From the NCBI GenBank assembly GCA_905178155.1, contig CAJINV010000004.1, positions 9,300,418-9,352,104 of the forward strand: 51,687 nt of DNA, written 5' to 3'. Positions within the stretch are counted from its first letter, which is position 1. Each line of letters begins with the position of its first letter. The position numbers and the translations under genes were made by a program. This DNA comes from Amoebophrya sp. A120 (taxonomy: Eukaryota; Sar; Dinophyceae; Syndiniales; Amoebophryaceae). Under the pieces are notes generated by a model. The model saw only the letters and a list, made by a program, of their open reading frames with translations. It was not told where the DNA came from and searched no databases. This document shows, piece by piece, positions 41,625 through 51,687 of the stretch.

Positions 41625-44600
41625 ATGGGCAAAAGCAGTAGACATCACGACGATCTCTTGAGCGATCGTCCGTCCTCAGAGCGGACGAATCGCCCCAGGG
41701 GAGCTCGATCAATCGCTACAACAGCGGACATCATGGCTGGCGGTGGCGACGCCAAGAAGTCACCCAGCAAAAAAACGAAAAAGCAGTTGCGCTCGGTGTC
41801 GACGTCCAGAGAGTCTTCAGTGAAAACTATCTGCACCAACAGCGCGGAGGAAGGAGATGAACGACAGCGCCAGCGGGAATTGCGCGACAGAAAAAACACG
41901 AAGTGTAGTGAGGTAAGAAGTGTGTTTCTTGGTCGCGCTGGATGCAGTTGAAAAGAGTCTTCTTTTCGATTTCAAGATATTTTTTCTCATAAGAAGTGGT
42001 GCCTTGATGGTGGAGTGCAAGAGAATGTAATGGTCAAATTCGAATAGATAGATTTTCACTGGCTGCAAGAGAAGAATGACCTCGGACTCCTCGGGAAATA
42101 TGCAAAGCTATCCGCAAGAACGTCATTGTCTTTGTGATTCCTGACAGACGAAGCGGGTCGCGGCCACCTTTGATTCCAGCTCGCCATCACCAACGCGACA
42201 ACAAGATGGCGATGGGCTCCAGCAGCTACAAGATTTAGAAGACCGCGCCAGCCGCTACGGGCGTAGGAGCAACGCTGATGCTGCAAGCCGTAGAACTACT
42301 ACCCAAAGAACTACTACAGTTCGGGCCCCGGTGGACAGCAAGAAGGAACGAAATAAAACCCAGCGCAAGAACAAGTACGACCACGAATACCAATACGACA
42401 GCGTACTTGACGAAACGACTCGGAGCGCTACGATAAGCGGTTCTTCCCGTGAAAAGAAGAAAAAGAAAAAGAAGGACAAAAGAACCTGTTCCGAATGGAG
42501 GTCAAATTGTTCACGAAGTTCTCCTTCGGCTGACGAGAGAGGAGATGGACGAGCCTATCGACAACCTCCTTATCAGGAACGGTACGATCCTGGTGCTGAC
42601 GATCGCGGCTCAGGCGGACGCGGTAACAGCCAGCAGGGCTTGTTTCAGGAGCACTTGGATGCCAGGAGCAGCAGAAGCAGTCGTGCGACTTTCAATGAGA
42701 AAGACAAAAAGAGGAAGAAGCAGAAGCACGACAAGAAAACGCGGAAAAGGTAAATACTGAAATTTCATCATCCATCTTGTTCTAAGTAGGATTTTCTTTT
42801 CCCTGAAGCCGGCCTGCTAGGTACGACAACGACTTGTTGCTATTTCTACTTTATCTCGAAAGAATACGGTAAATCTAAATGTTATTTCGCGTCTTCTACT
42901 GTCCTACTTGCGATGAGAAGCTCAACACAACTCTTCAGTCTTCTTCTTTCATCACGACAGGCATTACGATTCCGGGAGTGATTCCAACTCCCTACCCGCA
43001 GGCGAGCGCGGCGTCCACCCAGCGAGGACGCATCAAAGCGAGGAGAGCGACGCCCAGTCCTCGAGGCGGGACAGTCATATCGATTTGAATTCCCTCTCGC
43101 ACGCGCTCCCGCCCGGTGCGCACCCACTAGGGGAATCCTACGGCACGGCGCTGAATGCGTCCGCGGTGACCGGATGGGACTACCGATCGGAAGTTCATCG
43201 TAAGAACCCGCCTGCTGCACCATCTAGGTGGGCGGGCAGTAGGAGGAGCAGTCCTGATTGGGGTGAAGACCGTGGTGAGAACAGGGGGGAGAGGAAGAGC
43301 AAAAAGAAAAAATCCTCGCGCCACAGTTCCCCTTCCTCGTTTGCCTCGAACAGGAGCAGCAAGCGCGACTACGACAAGAAAAGCAGAAAGACGCACCGGC
43401 AGCGCTGCAGCACCATTCGCGAATATGGGTCACAGGACGAGGGTGCTGACGATTATATGGAGGACCACTACGATCGCGAACCAGGACAACTCCGCCGCGG
43501 GAGCGGGAGACGGCGCAGCGACAGTGTTGCCCAGCCGCCCGCGCTGCCGACCTCCGGTCCGGTGGCAGCTTGGGAGAAGATACGGTTTCTAGCCCAGAAA
43601 CACGAAGTTACTGACGAAGTTTTTCGCGAACAGAGGGAGTTCACCCAGTTTTACGGCCTGGTCTACGAAATAGATGTGGTAAACAAGGACTGCGCGGAGG
43701 CGATGTATCGCTACTTCCTGGTGACGTGCAAACTTTGCAGCAAACAAGCCAGCCACACGTATGAATATCGAAGATGATTCTTTGCTTGGTTTTATCTCCG
43801 ACTGGTTAGTTTTTTTTGCAATGTTCTTCCTTGAGTAAGAAAGTAGAAGTACTCATGGAACTTTTTTCAAGCACCAGTTAATCTTACTTGCCTGTCGCAT
43901 GCAAAGCGCACTGATCTGATCGCAGGACGCATCTGGATAGCAAGGACCACAAGCGCCGGATGGAAAACTTTCTTGCGATGACGTACAGCGGCAGCTATAG
44001 TGCCTACGCTGCGAGCGAGCAGTATTGTCCCGAAGTACCGCGAGAGCCGTATGTGCATGACGGGCACCAATACAACAACCATCCGAGCAGCAGCACTAGA
44101 GCAGGAACCGCTCCAAGCGGAGTCACGCAATCTGAGCCACGCTACGGACGTCCCCGCTGGGCTGGACCAGCACCAGCAGCACCGGAGTTGTCCTCATCGA
44201 AAGACCCGGCACTAGCCGAAAGGAGAGCCGCGGAACAACGGTATAAAGAGGCATCTATTGGCGCAGCGAACGATGAATTCTACCGACAGAATCGGGACAG
44301 GGCAAGGTTAAAACGGCGGGAAGGTGAACAGGAGCGCGCGGGGAAAGTGGAAGATGTGGCAAAGGAGAATCAAAAGAACGCGCAAGAGATCTTCAATATT
44401 CTGGACACGGAAGAGACTGAAGGTCTTGATGAAGCACCAACATCTGCTGTGCCTCCATTGCGACGAGGCGAAAAGGCTGCACATCTTCAATCCCAACAGG
44501 TCGAGCAAAAGGAACTCGAACCAGGTTCCACCCGACGAGAACATCAAAATCAACTGACCGGTACTAGAGGGTCCACGGAGTCGGATTTTGTCGACGAGGA

Positions 44601-45345
44601 ATTGGAGAATGAGTTTGGAAACATGCGTGGCCACGTGAAGCAGATCCGGAAGATTCGAAAGCAGAAGCGGGAGAAGAAAGCCGAGCTCGCGGCTGCGAAG
44701 GAAACTGCAGCGGTTGCGCTCCGGGAGCTGGAGCGAGCGCAGGAGCGGATCAAGGAGCTGAGTGACGAGTTAGCGGACTTGGAAGCGGAGAAAAGGAAAC
44801 TGGGGTTCGGGACGCACGGGACCACACAAAGGATTCACGTCTGCGCAGAAAATTACGAGGTGGAAACCTCGGACGACGAGGTTGTCGCAAAAAGGAGAGA
44901 TGATGAAGACCATGCGAAGCAAAGCTCCAAAAAGAAGCCGGCTACAGCAGGTACTACGTCTGAGCGAAATTGGGAAAGGGATGACCACGCCACTCCGTCA
45001 GTTGTGCCGGCTGCCTCTACACGCGAAAAAGAAGGGAAAGAAGACCGCGCACCACACCAGGACACGCACAGCAGAAGAACCAGAAGAGATCATCGCGTTG
45101 ACGCTGTAGAGGAGAGGGAGACCACACGAAGAAGTGCCGAGCACAAAAATGAGGCTGCGAGTACGCATCGGGGGAAGGTTTCTGCACACCCAGACGACGA
45201 AGCCCGAAGCAGGAAATCAAAAAAGGAGAAGAAGAGCAGAAAACGGAGCACCTCGTCCTCTTTCCTCGAACGGTTCCAATTCGAGTCCGGAAGTCGTGTT
45301 AGGGAACCGCATGATGACAAGCTCAGTGAAAACGCTAAGCTGTAG
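41625..45345 (+). CDS. Basic, Ser/Arg/Lys-rich protein with U1-like C2H2 zinc finger
   Basis: Four exons, 41625-41912, 42148-42749, 42961-43758 and 43926-45345, give 3108 nt, 1035 residues. All three introns are GT-AG and none is an introner. The only clear domain straddles the third intron: CKLCSKQASHTTHLDSKDHK, with the Cys-x2-Cys and His-x5-His spacing of U1-type/matrin zinc fingers, which often bind RNA in splicing factors. It is preceded by WEKIRFLAQKHEVTDEVFRE. The rest is low-complexity: KKKKKKDKRTCSEWRSNCSR, Arg/Ser/Asp tracts, and a coiled coil near 44660-44800 (ELERAQERIKELSDELADLE). A nuclear RNA-related role is suggested by the finger and composition but not shown. Confidence 0.75.
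41913..42147 (+). other. Ordinary GT-AG intron
   Basis: Donor GAG|GTAAGA, acceptor TTCCTGACAG|ACG. No inverted ends or flanking repeat. Confidence 0.88.
42750..42960 (+). other. Ordinary GT-AG intron
   Basis: Donor AAAAG|GTAAAT, acceptor CATCACGACAG|GC with a pyrimidine tract. Joins KKTRKR to HYDSGSDSN in frame. Confidence 0.88.
43759..43925 (+). other. Ordinary GT-AG intron inside the zinc finger
   Basis: Donor CACAC|GTATGA, acceptor CTGATCGCAG|GA. Its removal completes the Cys2-His2 motif. Confidence 0.88.
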
Positions 45346-46093
45346 TTCGCCAGTTGGCCACCGCAGTGAGTGTGAGGGGTGACTACAGCACGAGAAACTT
45401 CTGCCAGTTTTGAATGCTAGACCCGTTTTCTTTTAAACCCTTTACTGGGTAACATCATCATCATCATATTGACGCTAAAAATTCTACACGATGAAGCGAT
45501 CGCGATCCTCAGTTCTGAAGCCCGAACTCATTCTTCACAGAACAGTTTTGTAAAACTTATCTGCCAAATTTAGTTTGTATGCCCAGCAAAGCTATTATTA
45601 TTAAGGCGAGGACTTACAGAGAAAGAAATGCTCTGTCGTGTGGTGGTATCCCTAACCAACGTTCTAGAAGCTGTGACGAGAGCATCGACAGAGTCGCGAT
45701 TATTTTCGATATGAAGAGCTGCAAGACCATAAGATAGAGAGCTGGCGTCGCCGTTTAGCATGGCTTGAGAGATGTGTAGTCCGCAACATCGTGGTGGATT
45801 CGCTCGTCGTTGTTGTCTTCTTCGTCTCTTGTGAGATAGGTGTCGTTTTCTCGAGCAGTGAGAATCAATACGCTTATTGTCCGGAAGGACGGAAAAACGT
45901 GAATAGCGTCCTCGTTGCAGTAACAGAAGTACGTACGCCAGCCCCAGCACGTGCGAAATAGCATGCAAAGCCAGACCCGATTAGAAGTTGCTTGCCGACT
46001 GCACCATCTGCTGCAAATCGCGCGAAGCGCCTCTGATCCGCCCACCACCGCGTCGCCACCAAGAACCTCCAGTGTGGTCCGACAAGAAAAGTC
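45346..46093. other. Intergenic between the two low-complexity genes
   Basis: No gene supported. Minus-strand open frames here continue from antisense of the next gene. A short ATC/ATCATC run lies near 45452. Confidence 0.5.
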
Positions 46094-49000
46094 ATGCCGT
46101 TCTCTTCCGGCGGCAGCGAGTCGTCGACAAGTCGGCGCCACCTTGCGGTCACGAAAGAGAAATTAGCCTCGCAACGAGAGCAGAGGAGAGTGGGAACAAC
46201 TGCACAGGAAAAACATAGACGACAGCAGCAACAAAGTCTAGCAAAGGACGACGGCACGTTCACGCTTTCCTCTCCGGAGGAAAAAAGTTCTTCTACCACG
46301 TTGTGCCACGAAGCTGCAAATAACGGAAAAATCGCCACTGGTTCGCCTTCGAGCTCGGTGGGTTTTCAAGCGGAGCTGCTCGATGTCTTGTGTCCGGAGG
46401 ACACGGGAGGTGGCGCAACCCGGCCCCAGGCGACCGGCCCCATTGCGTACAATCAGGACCAGTTTCTGCCGAAGAGGAGCGGGGTAGCTGGAGCACGGAC
46501 AACTAGACTGCGGTCTCCTGCCGCGGGGACGAAGCGAGCTAGTGCGTGTGCGACCGGAGAAAAAAGCAGAGACGAGGACGATGGTGCGGGAACACCGGCA
46601 GAACAACTCGCTCCGCCCCCTCTCCAGGACAGAAACCCGGGTATTCCCGACATCACCCGGCGACCGATGCCGCGGTTCACGCTCGCGGCAGACAGGTCCA
46701 GGAGCCGAAGGAGTACTGGAACAAGGGTAGGACAACAACAACTCAGCGCCAAAGACGACCACTCCATCGTTAGCAACGCAAGTTCCATCAGACTACGCCG
46801 CGGAGGAACCAGTAGAGACAGAGCCCGAGCTCTTTCAGCGAACAACAAACTTAGTGCGGATGAAGTTTGGAAACTCGGCGTCGATGCAAACGGGAGGGCA
46901 ACGAGGCCAGTACAACCGAAGGAGCCACCGAAGCCGAAGTACGAGATCCACTACGACGGTGTGTACCTGTTCTACAAAGAGCAGGAGATCATCGCGAACA
47001 AGGATCAGTCGCAGGAAAAAGAAAACGAAGGTAGCGCGCCAGCGTCCCCGGTCGTAGTGCCCGTCGTCGCGGAAAGCCCAGAACAGCAAGAACCTCTCCT
47101 CAACGGCGAGGCTGCGATGTCAAGGCAGAAGCAGAAAGACGAGAAGATCAAGGAACTCTCGGCCGCATTACCGCTAGATGACAGGGAAAAGCTGAAAAAG
47201 CTCCGCATGAAGCAGCTCCACGAGCGGTTGGCGCAACACCGGGAACGGCACGAAAGCGCGGAGAAGAGGCAGATGCAGACGCAGTCCTTGGACAAAATGG
47301 AGCAGATCGTATTGAAGAAGGTGACAGAGGTAACCGCGCGGGAGCAGCCGGGGGGCGGGGCGGAGAGTGTGAATGATGACGTTCGTGTTTTGACGAGTCC
47401 GAAAGGCAACATCAAAGGTGGACAACAAGGAGGTGTCCCAGCAGCTGCGAAAAGAGCTGCTGCCGCAGAGGGCTCTCAAACCGATAACTCATCGCCGCAT
47501 CCTCTTCACGTGAAAGACCTGGTAGAAGATTTCGAGCAGCGCGCCTCCGCGGCGAAAGAAGATCAGGAGGCGCACGAGAAACTGCACCGCCAGCTCGTGG
47601 AGCAGCTGCGAACGCTGGCAAGATTTACGGCTTTGAAGGAGGAAAAGCACACGGCGTCGGACCGGAAGTCACTCAATGACATCGCGAATCACGTCGAAGT
47701 AGCGCATGCGAATCACATGAGGCAAAGGAAAAGTAAATCCGAGCAGCACGACCAGGATCGGGATCACGACAGTAACTTGAGCGAACTGTTTGTCAACAAG
47801 GTGGAGTATTCCGGGCAGCCGTTTGCGGTCATGAAAGGGAAGTTGGATGCGCACTCGGAGAAGGTACTCCTAAAAATTAATTGTACTAGAGCATATATTT
47901 TTGTCATCGTCATCACGTTCTTGCACCAGAAGCCGTGCGTGTCTCTCAGCATTTTTCCGCAAGGAAAATTCCAATCTCGAAATTCTATCAGGTCCAAACC
48001 CTCACCCGGAAATCGCAAACTCTCGTCGAGCGTCGCAGCGAGGCAGACCGAGCGGCGGTGGCGCTGCACCAGGCTGGGCAGTTAGCTTACAGCATCCACG
48101 AGCTGCCCAGACGGGGGCGGGAGAAGGTGCTGAAGCAGTTTGACATCGCGACGAAGAGCCACGACCTTGCGCAGCAGCAGGAGAAACAAGCGGAGGGTGA
48201 AGCCGAGAAGGCGAGGGCGGATTTGCGGAGTTTTGTCGTGAACGAGATCGTGCTAACGACGAAGAAGGAATCGAATGCGATGGATTCGAAATTAGACTCA
48301 ACTTTGAGGAGCAGGGCGCGCGGATCGGCGATGCAGAGGAAGTCGAGGCGGGGTTCTATTTTACGCGAACAGACGAGTGGCAGCAGCCGGAGTCCGGATA
48401 GTCATAGTGCAGCTTCTCAGGGCCGCCCATCACCGGAAATTGTTTCTGGAAGTAGAGACTACACGGGCGAAGGAGGTTCTCGTTCGTCGCAGAAGGAAGA
48501 ATTGAGGGGACAGGAAAAGGCAGAAAAGATGAAGAAACTTCTCGCAGCGCTACCAGCAGAAGACCGGGATACTCTGGAGAGAAGAGCGTCTATTGTTGCA
48601 GCTCCAGCGACAGGACAACATGCCGTAAATGACGTAAGAGCAGAAACCGATCATCTTGACATGGAGTCTGCCGCCGCAGAGCTGGGCCTCGGACTGAAAC
48701 AAGAAGCTCCGTCCGCCCGCTCTAGAGCAGGTAAAAGAAGAAAGCGGGTGGACCGAGCCGTCGATCCAGAAACTGAATCCTCCTCCGGTAGTGCATCAAA
48801 CGACAGGGAAAAAGATCCCAGCACAGCTTTACTAGCCGACAAGCGTGAGCCCCACCGGACGTACAAGAGAAAGATGAACTCTCTGATTCGCAGCCCGTAT
48901 GTCCTGCCGGAGATACGAGGATCCGTGAACGTTTTCAGCAAGGACACTACAAGCAGTCCCTCTGCTTCGGTTTCGTCGCCCCAACAGCGTGAAGAAGAAG

Positions 49001-51354
49001 ATGACTTGGAACAGCAGATCGGAAAGGAGGAGAAGGAGCTGCACGCAAGAATCAATGCCTTTGTGAACAAAGACCAAAAGGAGCAAAACCAGCAACATGG
49101 TCCCTCTGGCGGAGGTGCTGGCTCGATGTGGTCTTCCTTCGCAGATTCCCCGACCATCGCGGTTTCCCTCGGTTCAAAGAACACGGTGATGACGGGTAGT
49201 TCTGGAATGGAAAACAATCATTACCAGAACGAACAGCATCTACAAGAATCGACCAAACGGGTTTCCATGCTGACCGACGCAAGAAAACAGAAGCAGGTGC
49301 AAGAAAAAGCAGTTTTTCCCGCGAGTATGGCTGAATTGAAACTTACTCCGAATTTAGATCTGATTTCCGATAGTCACAAGCGGGCGAGCGAAATGCTGGA
49401 GCATTTAAAGGAGAGAATCCCGTACCCGATCGACGTTCTGGAATCTCCGCCGGATATATCACCCGATTCGACGACGCGAGGAACAACCACAGGTGGTGGT
49501 TCTGTCATCGGCAAACTCCGATCCCCGATTCTGCCAACGTTGCACCTCCAGCCGCTACGCGGGTTCGGTGGCAAACCGCAGAAGCGGAACAGCGTGCAGT
49601 TGGCGGATGAGAAGATCGAGAAGAGCAGTCCGCAGTTTCAACTCTCCAACGCGCCGGCGGAAGAGGGTCGTGATGAAGCAGCAGCTCCGGCGCAAAAGAA
49701 CGTCGGCCAAGATGAAAAGCGACGTATCAACAGAGGGAACAATTCTCTGGCCGGGGTGGACGACAGTAGCAGGCCGTCTTCTCTCTCCGCTAGCTACTCC
49801 GATGCGGTTCGGGCAGAGAAGAAAAAGGATCGGCGGAACCGGATTGCTTTTCGAGATGAGCAGGTGGACGAGGAGGAGGAGGAGGAGGTGGAGGCAAAAA
49901 AGGGAGACATGATTACGAGCACTTCAACATCCAAAAGGTCTCTGAGTTCGCACAAAAGACGAGGTGGACCACCAGCATCGCCGTTCAGCAAGTCATCAGC
50001 CGAGAGCATTTCTAACAGAGCTAGTAGCAGTAAGCTTTTCGCGGACTACCAAGGTAAAAATGCTGACCAAGAAGCGCTATCGCCGGAAAAGAAGCGCAAG
50101 TCTTCCTCAAGAAGTCGCTCGAGACAGAAAGAAGAAACGGGGCTGGCTGGATCTGCGCAGATGAATGAGGATGAGGAAGACCAAATCCAAAAGCTGCAAG
50201 ACGGTCTTCGTCATGAAGAACATTTTGAACAGAATCTGTTACTGGACTCTGGAAACCCAAACGTGATACGCGGCTTCGGAAGTAGTAGTAGTCTGGATCC
50301 TGATCTTCAAGGGCAGAATTTTACCTCTTCCGCGGCTTCAGAAAGAAAAAGCAAAAAGGAAAAGCGTCGCGACAGCAGTTCAGAAGCAACTGTTGGAGCA
50401 AAGAAGTCGAAGAAGCAGAAGAAAGTAGAGGACCGGATGAATTATGGCACATCAATGCGCTCCACCAGCGCCCCTGCAAATCCAATCGCTGCGGATTTTG
50501 TCCTCCATGACAACGAAAAGGTGAAAGCCGAGCCGCGACGGTCAATGGTGACGGGGTTGAAGAGGAGAAGTGAGGATGATTTGGTTGATGCACGCACTGG
50601 TCGTCAACAAGCAGAAGCAGAAGGAGCTCCTGCGCCAGAACTCGTCACGCTAGAACGGCTAGCTACCACCCCAACCGAACGGGTACACGAGGGAGAGCAC
50701 CAATCTAGTACCGCTAATGCTTCGTCCCGCGGTGGGAAGAACAAAGTCTCTCTGGTGTCCTCCAAACGCCGAAAGAGCGAACCGAAGAACGAAGGCGAGG
50801 AGCAGATGGTCTTCGAGTCTGGGCACAGTATCACTGATGGAGGAGATGAATTGTCTCAATCGCTTTCTCATCTCCCCGAACCATCAAAGAAAAATGCGGA
50901 TGAGGAACGAAAAATGCAGTCTAAAAAAATCAGCGAAGACACCAGTGCAGCCACTGCTCGCCAAAAACGATGGGAAGAGAACCGCAGCCGGAGTTTCAAG
51001 AAAAAAGACAAAAAGAAGGAGAAAAAAAAGAAGGAAGAAATAACACCAAGCCCATCTGGTACGTCGGAAGGGAGTTCCGGTCCCTCTTCCATCGCATCCG
51101 GCGATAGCGAGCCAGGTGTAGATAATTCAAATTCATCTCTGGAACCACAAAACAAAAAGAAGAAAAAAGAAAAGAAGGAAAAAAAGGAGGTGAAAATGGC
51201 CGCTTTTGAGGAGGCACGGGAGCACTACTTCGACAAACGCGCGGGTCGCGAGCCGAAGGGAAACTTGAGGCACAGACCCAAAGAGCGTAAACTGCTCCAT
51301 CCGCACAACACGATGGAGTCGCTGGAGCTGGAGCCGCTGGAATATTACGATAGT
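46094..51354 (+). CDS. Large charged low-complexity protein, 3' end beyond the last intron
   Basis: ATG at 46094; exons 46094-47863 and 47992-51354, about 1,711 codons before a family B introner start at 51355. The protein is rich in Ser, Lys, Glu, Arg and Gln, with no enzyme domain that I recognise. A motif is repeated: EKIKELSAALPLDDREKLKK near 47140 and EKMKKLLAALPAEDRDTLER near 48525, which suggests an internal duplication. One more ordered stretch reads PKPKYEIHYDGVYLFYKEQE. The final part has Lys-rich runs (KKDKKKEKKKKEE) and then EHYFDKRAGREPKGNLRHRP. The composition resembles nuclear or cytoskeletal scaffold proteins. Same strand and style as the gene before it; the two may be related, but I see no direct alignment. 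The reading frame ends in the introner-like sequence, and the true C-terminus is not seen. Confidence 0.7.
47864..47991 (+). other. Ordinary GT-AG intron
   Basis: Donor GAGAAG|GTACTCC, acceptor AATTCTATCAG|GTC. Joins DAHSEK to VQTLTRKSQTL without a frame change. Confidence 0.85.
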
Positions 51355-51394
51355 ATATGCAATGCAAAAGTATCGTACTCGTAGTAATTGCACG
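51355..51394 (+). mobile_element. Introner, family B, left end only
   Basis: TGCAATGCAAAAGTATCGTACTCGTAGTAATTGCA follows the family B left end for about 35 bases, then changes to unrelated sequence. No right inverted end is found in the remaining 290 bases of the window. Confidence 0.75.
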
Positions 51395-51687
51395 AGATTC
51401 GAATAGCTTCGCCCGCTGGGTGTGACATCGCAAACTTGCGCTAGAAGGAACATTTTTCACAGAGTTCACCTGCCGCGACGGCGCGCAGGCGTTTTCGGTA
51501 TCAACTGAGAAAGACACTGCCTCTGCTGTCGTGCCGCAGTGCGTTTCCAGCTGCAAGGAAGCCCAGCCGGAAGCACATTGAAAACGCATCCGCAGCGCAT
51601 CCCAGCCGGAAATGCCTCTTCAGGGCATTTCTACCGAGCTGGTGGAGATCGAGCTAGAGACGCCCTCTCAGACAGAGCGTTTGCGTT
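51395..51687. other. Right edge, unassigned
   Basis: No exon recognised. It contains repeated CCCAGCCGGAA words and a hairpin GAAATGCC/GGGCATTTC (51609-51631). It could be another mobile element inserted into the introner, or the intron body. Confidence 0.4.

Noticed and set aside
41645-45320. Many minus-strand frames opposite the zinc-finger gene
   Set aside because: Ser/Leu/Phe-rich antisense shadows of a Lys/Arg/Glu-rich protein.

Overview
The window is nuclear DNA from a protist with many introns, most likely a parasitic (syndinian) dinoflagellate related to Amoebophrya. Three things point there. A 19-base exact match to the dinoflagellate spliced leader lies at 17465-17483. The coding exons are GC-rich at third codon positions. 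The genes are crowded with repeated introns that end in inverted repeats, of the kind called introner elements. The genus is an inference; the sequence does not prove it.

Layout, left to right. 1421-4338: a UDP-glycosyltransferase-like protein with one probable single-base frame slip. 4851-5640: a tandem array of ~230-bp units. 6622-10689: a DDX21-like DEAD-box helicase with a GUCT domain. 12450-13847: a thioredoxin-domain protein. ~14654-16730: an EEP-fold (CCR4/PDE12-like) phosphodiesterase or nuclease. 17585-19192: an intronless, cysteine-rich, probably secreted protein with a fucolectin/F5-8C-like segment and a spliced-leader relic upstream. 20171-21334: a C2-domain protein. 23283-23440: a thioredoxin-like exon. 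25280-~23790 (minus strand): an unrecognised gene. ~25187-27480: an unrecognised protein ending in a CaaX box. 28309-40359: one very large gene split by 17 introners and one ordinary intron that hosts a transposon. 41625-45345: a basic protein with a U1-like C2H2 zinc finger. 46094 onward: a large charged low-complexity protein running towards the right edge.

The main result is the introner system. I find 36 complete elements and at least two broken ones, in nine families (here A-I) defined by their terminal inverted repeats. Most are flanked by a 4-7 bp direct repeat. In almost every case, removing one repeat plus the element restores the reading frame and a recognisable motif (for example the helicase motifs, or the Ile-Pro-Thr cis-proline site of thioredoxin). 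For most elements this excision does not give GT-AG ends. The same genes also contain ordinary GT-AG introns, so two kinds of intron coexist. Families that differ at their ends share a short internal motif, TTTGTNATGC in both orientations. At least two families are inserted in both orientations. After removal of all introners the coding lengths of the helicase, the thioredoxin and the giant gene each come out as exact multiples of three.

The genes have no evident shared pathway. They look like ordinary nuclear genes colonised to different degrees: heavily in the helicase, thioredoxin and giant gene, almost not at all in the two low-complexity genes at the right, and not at all in the probable retrogene.
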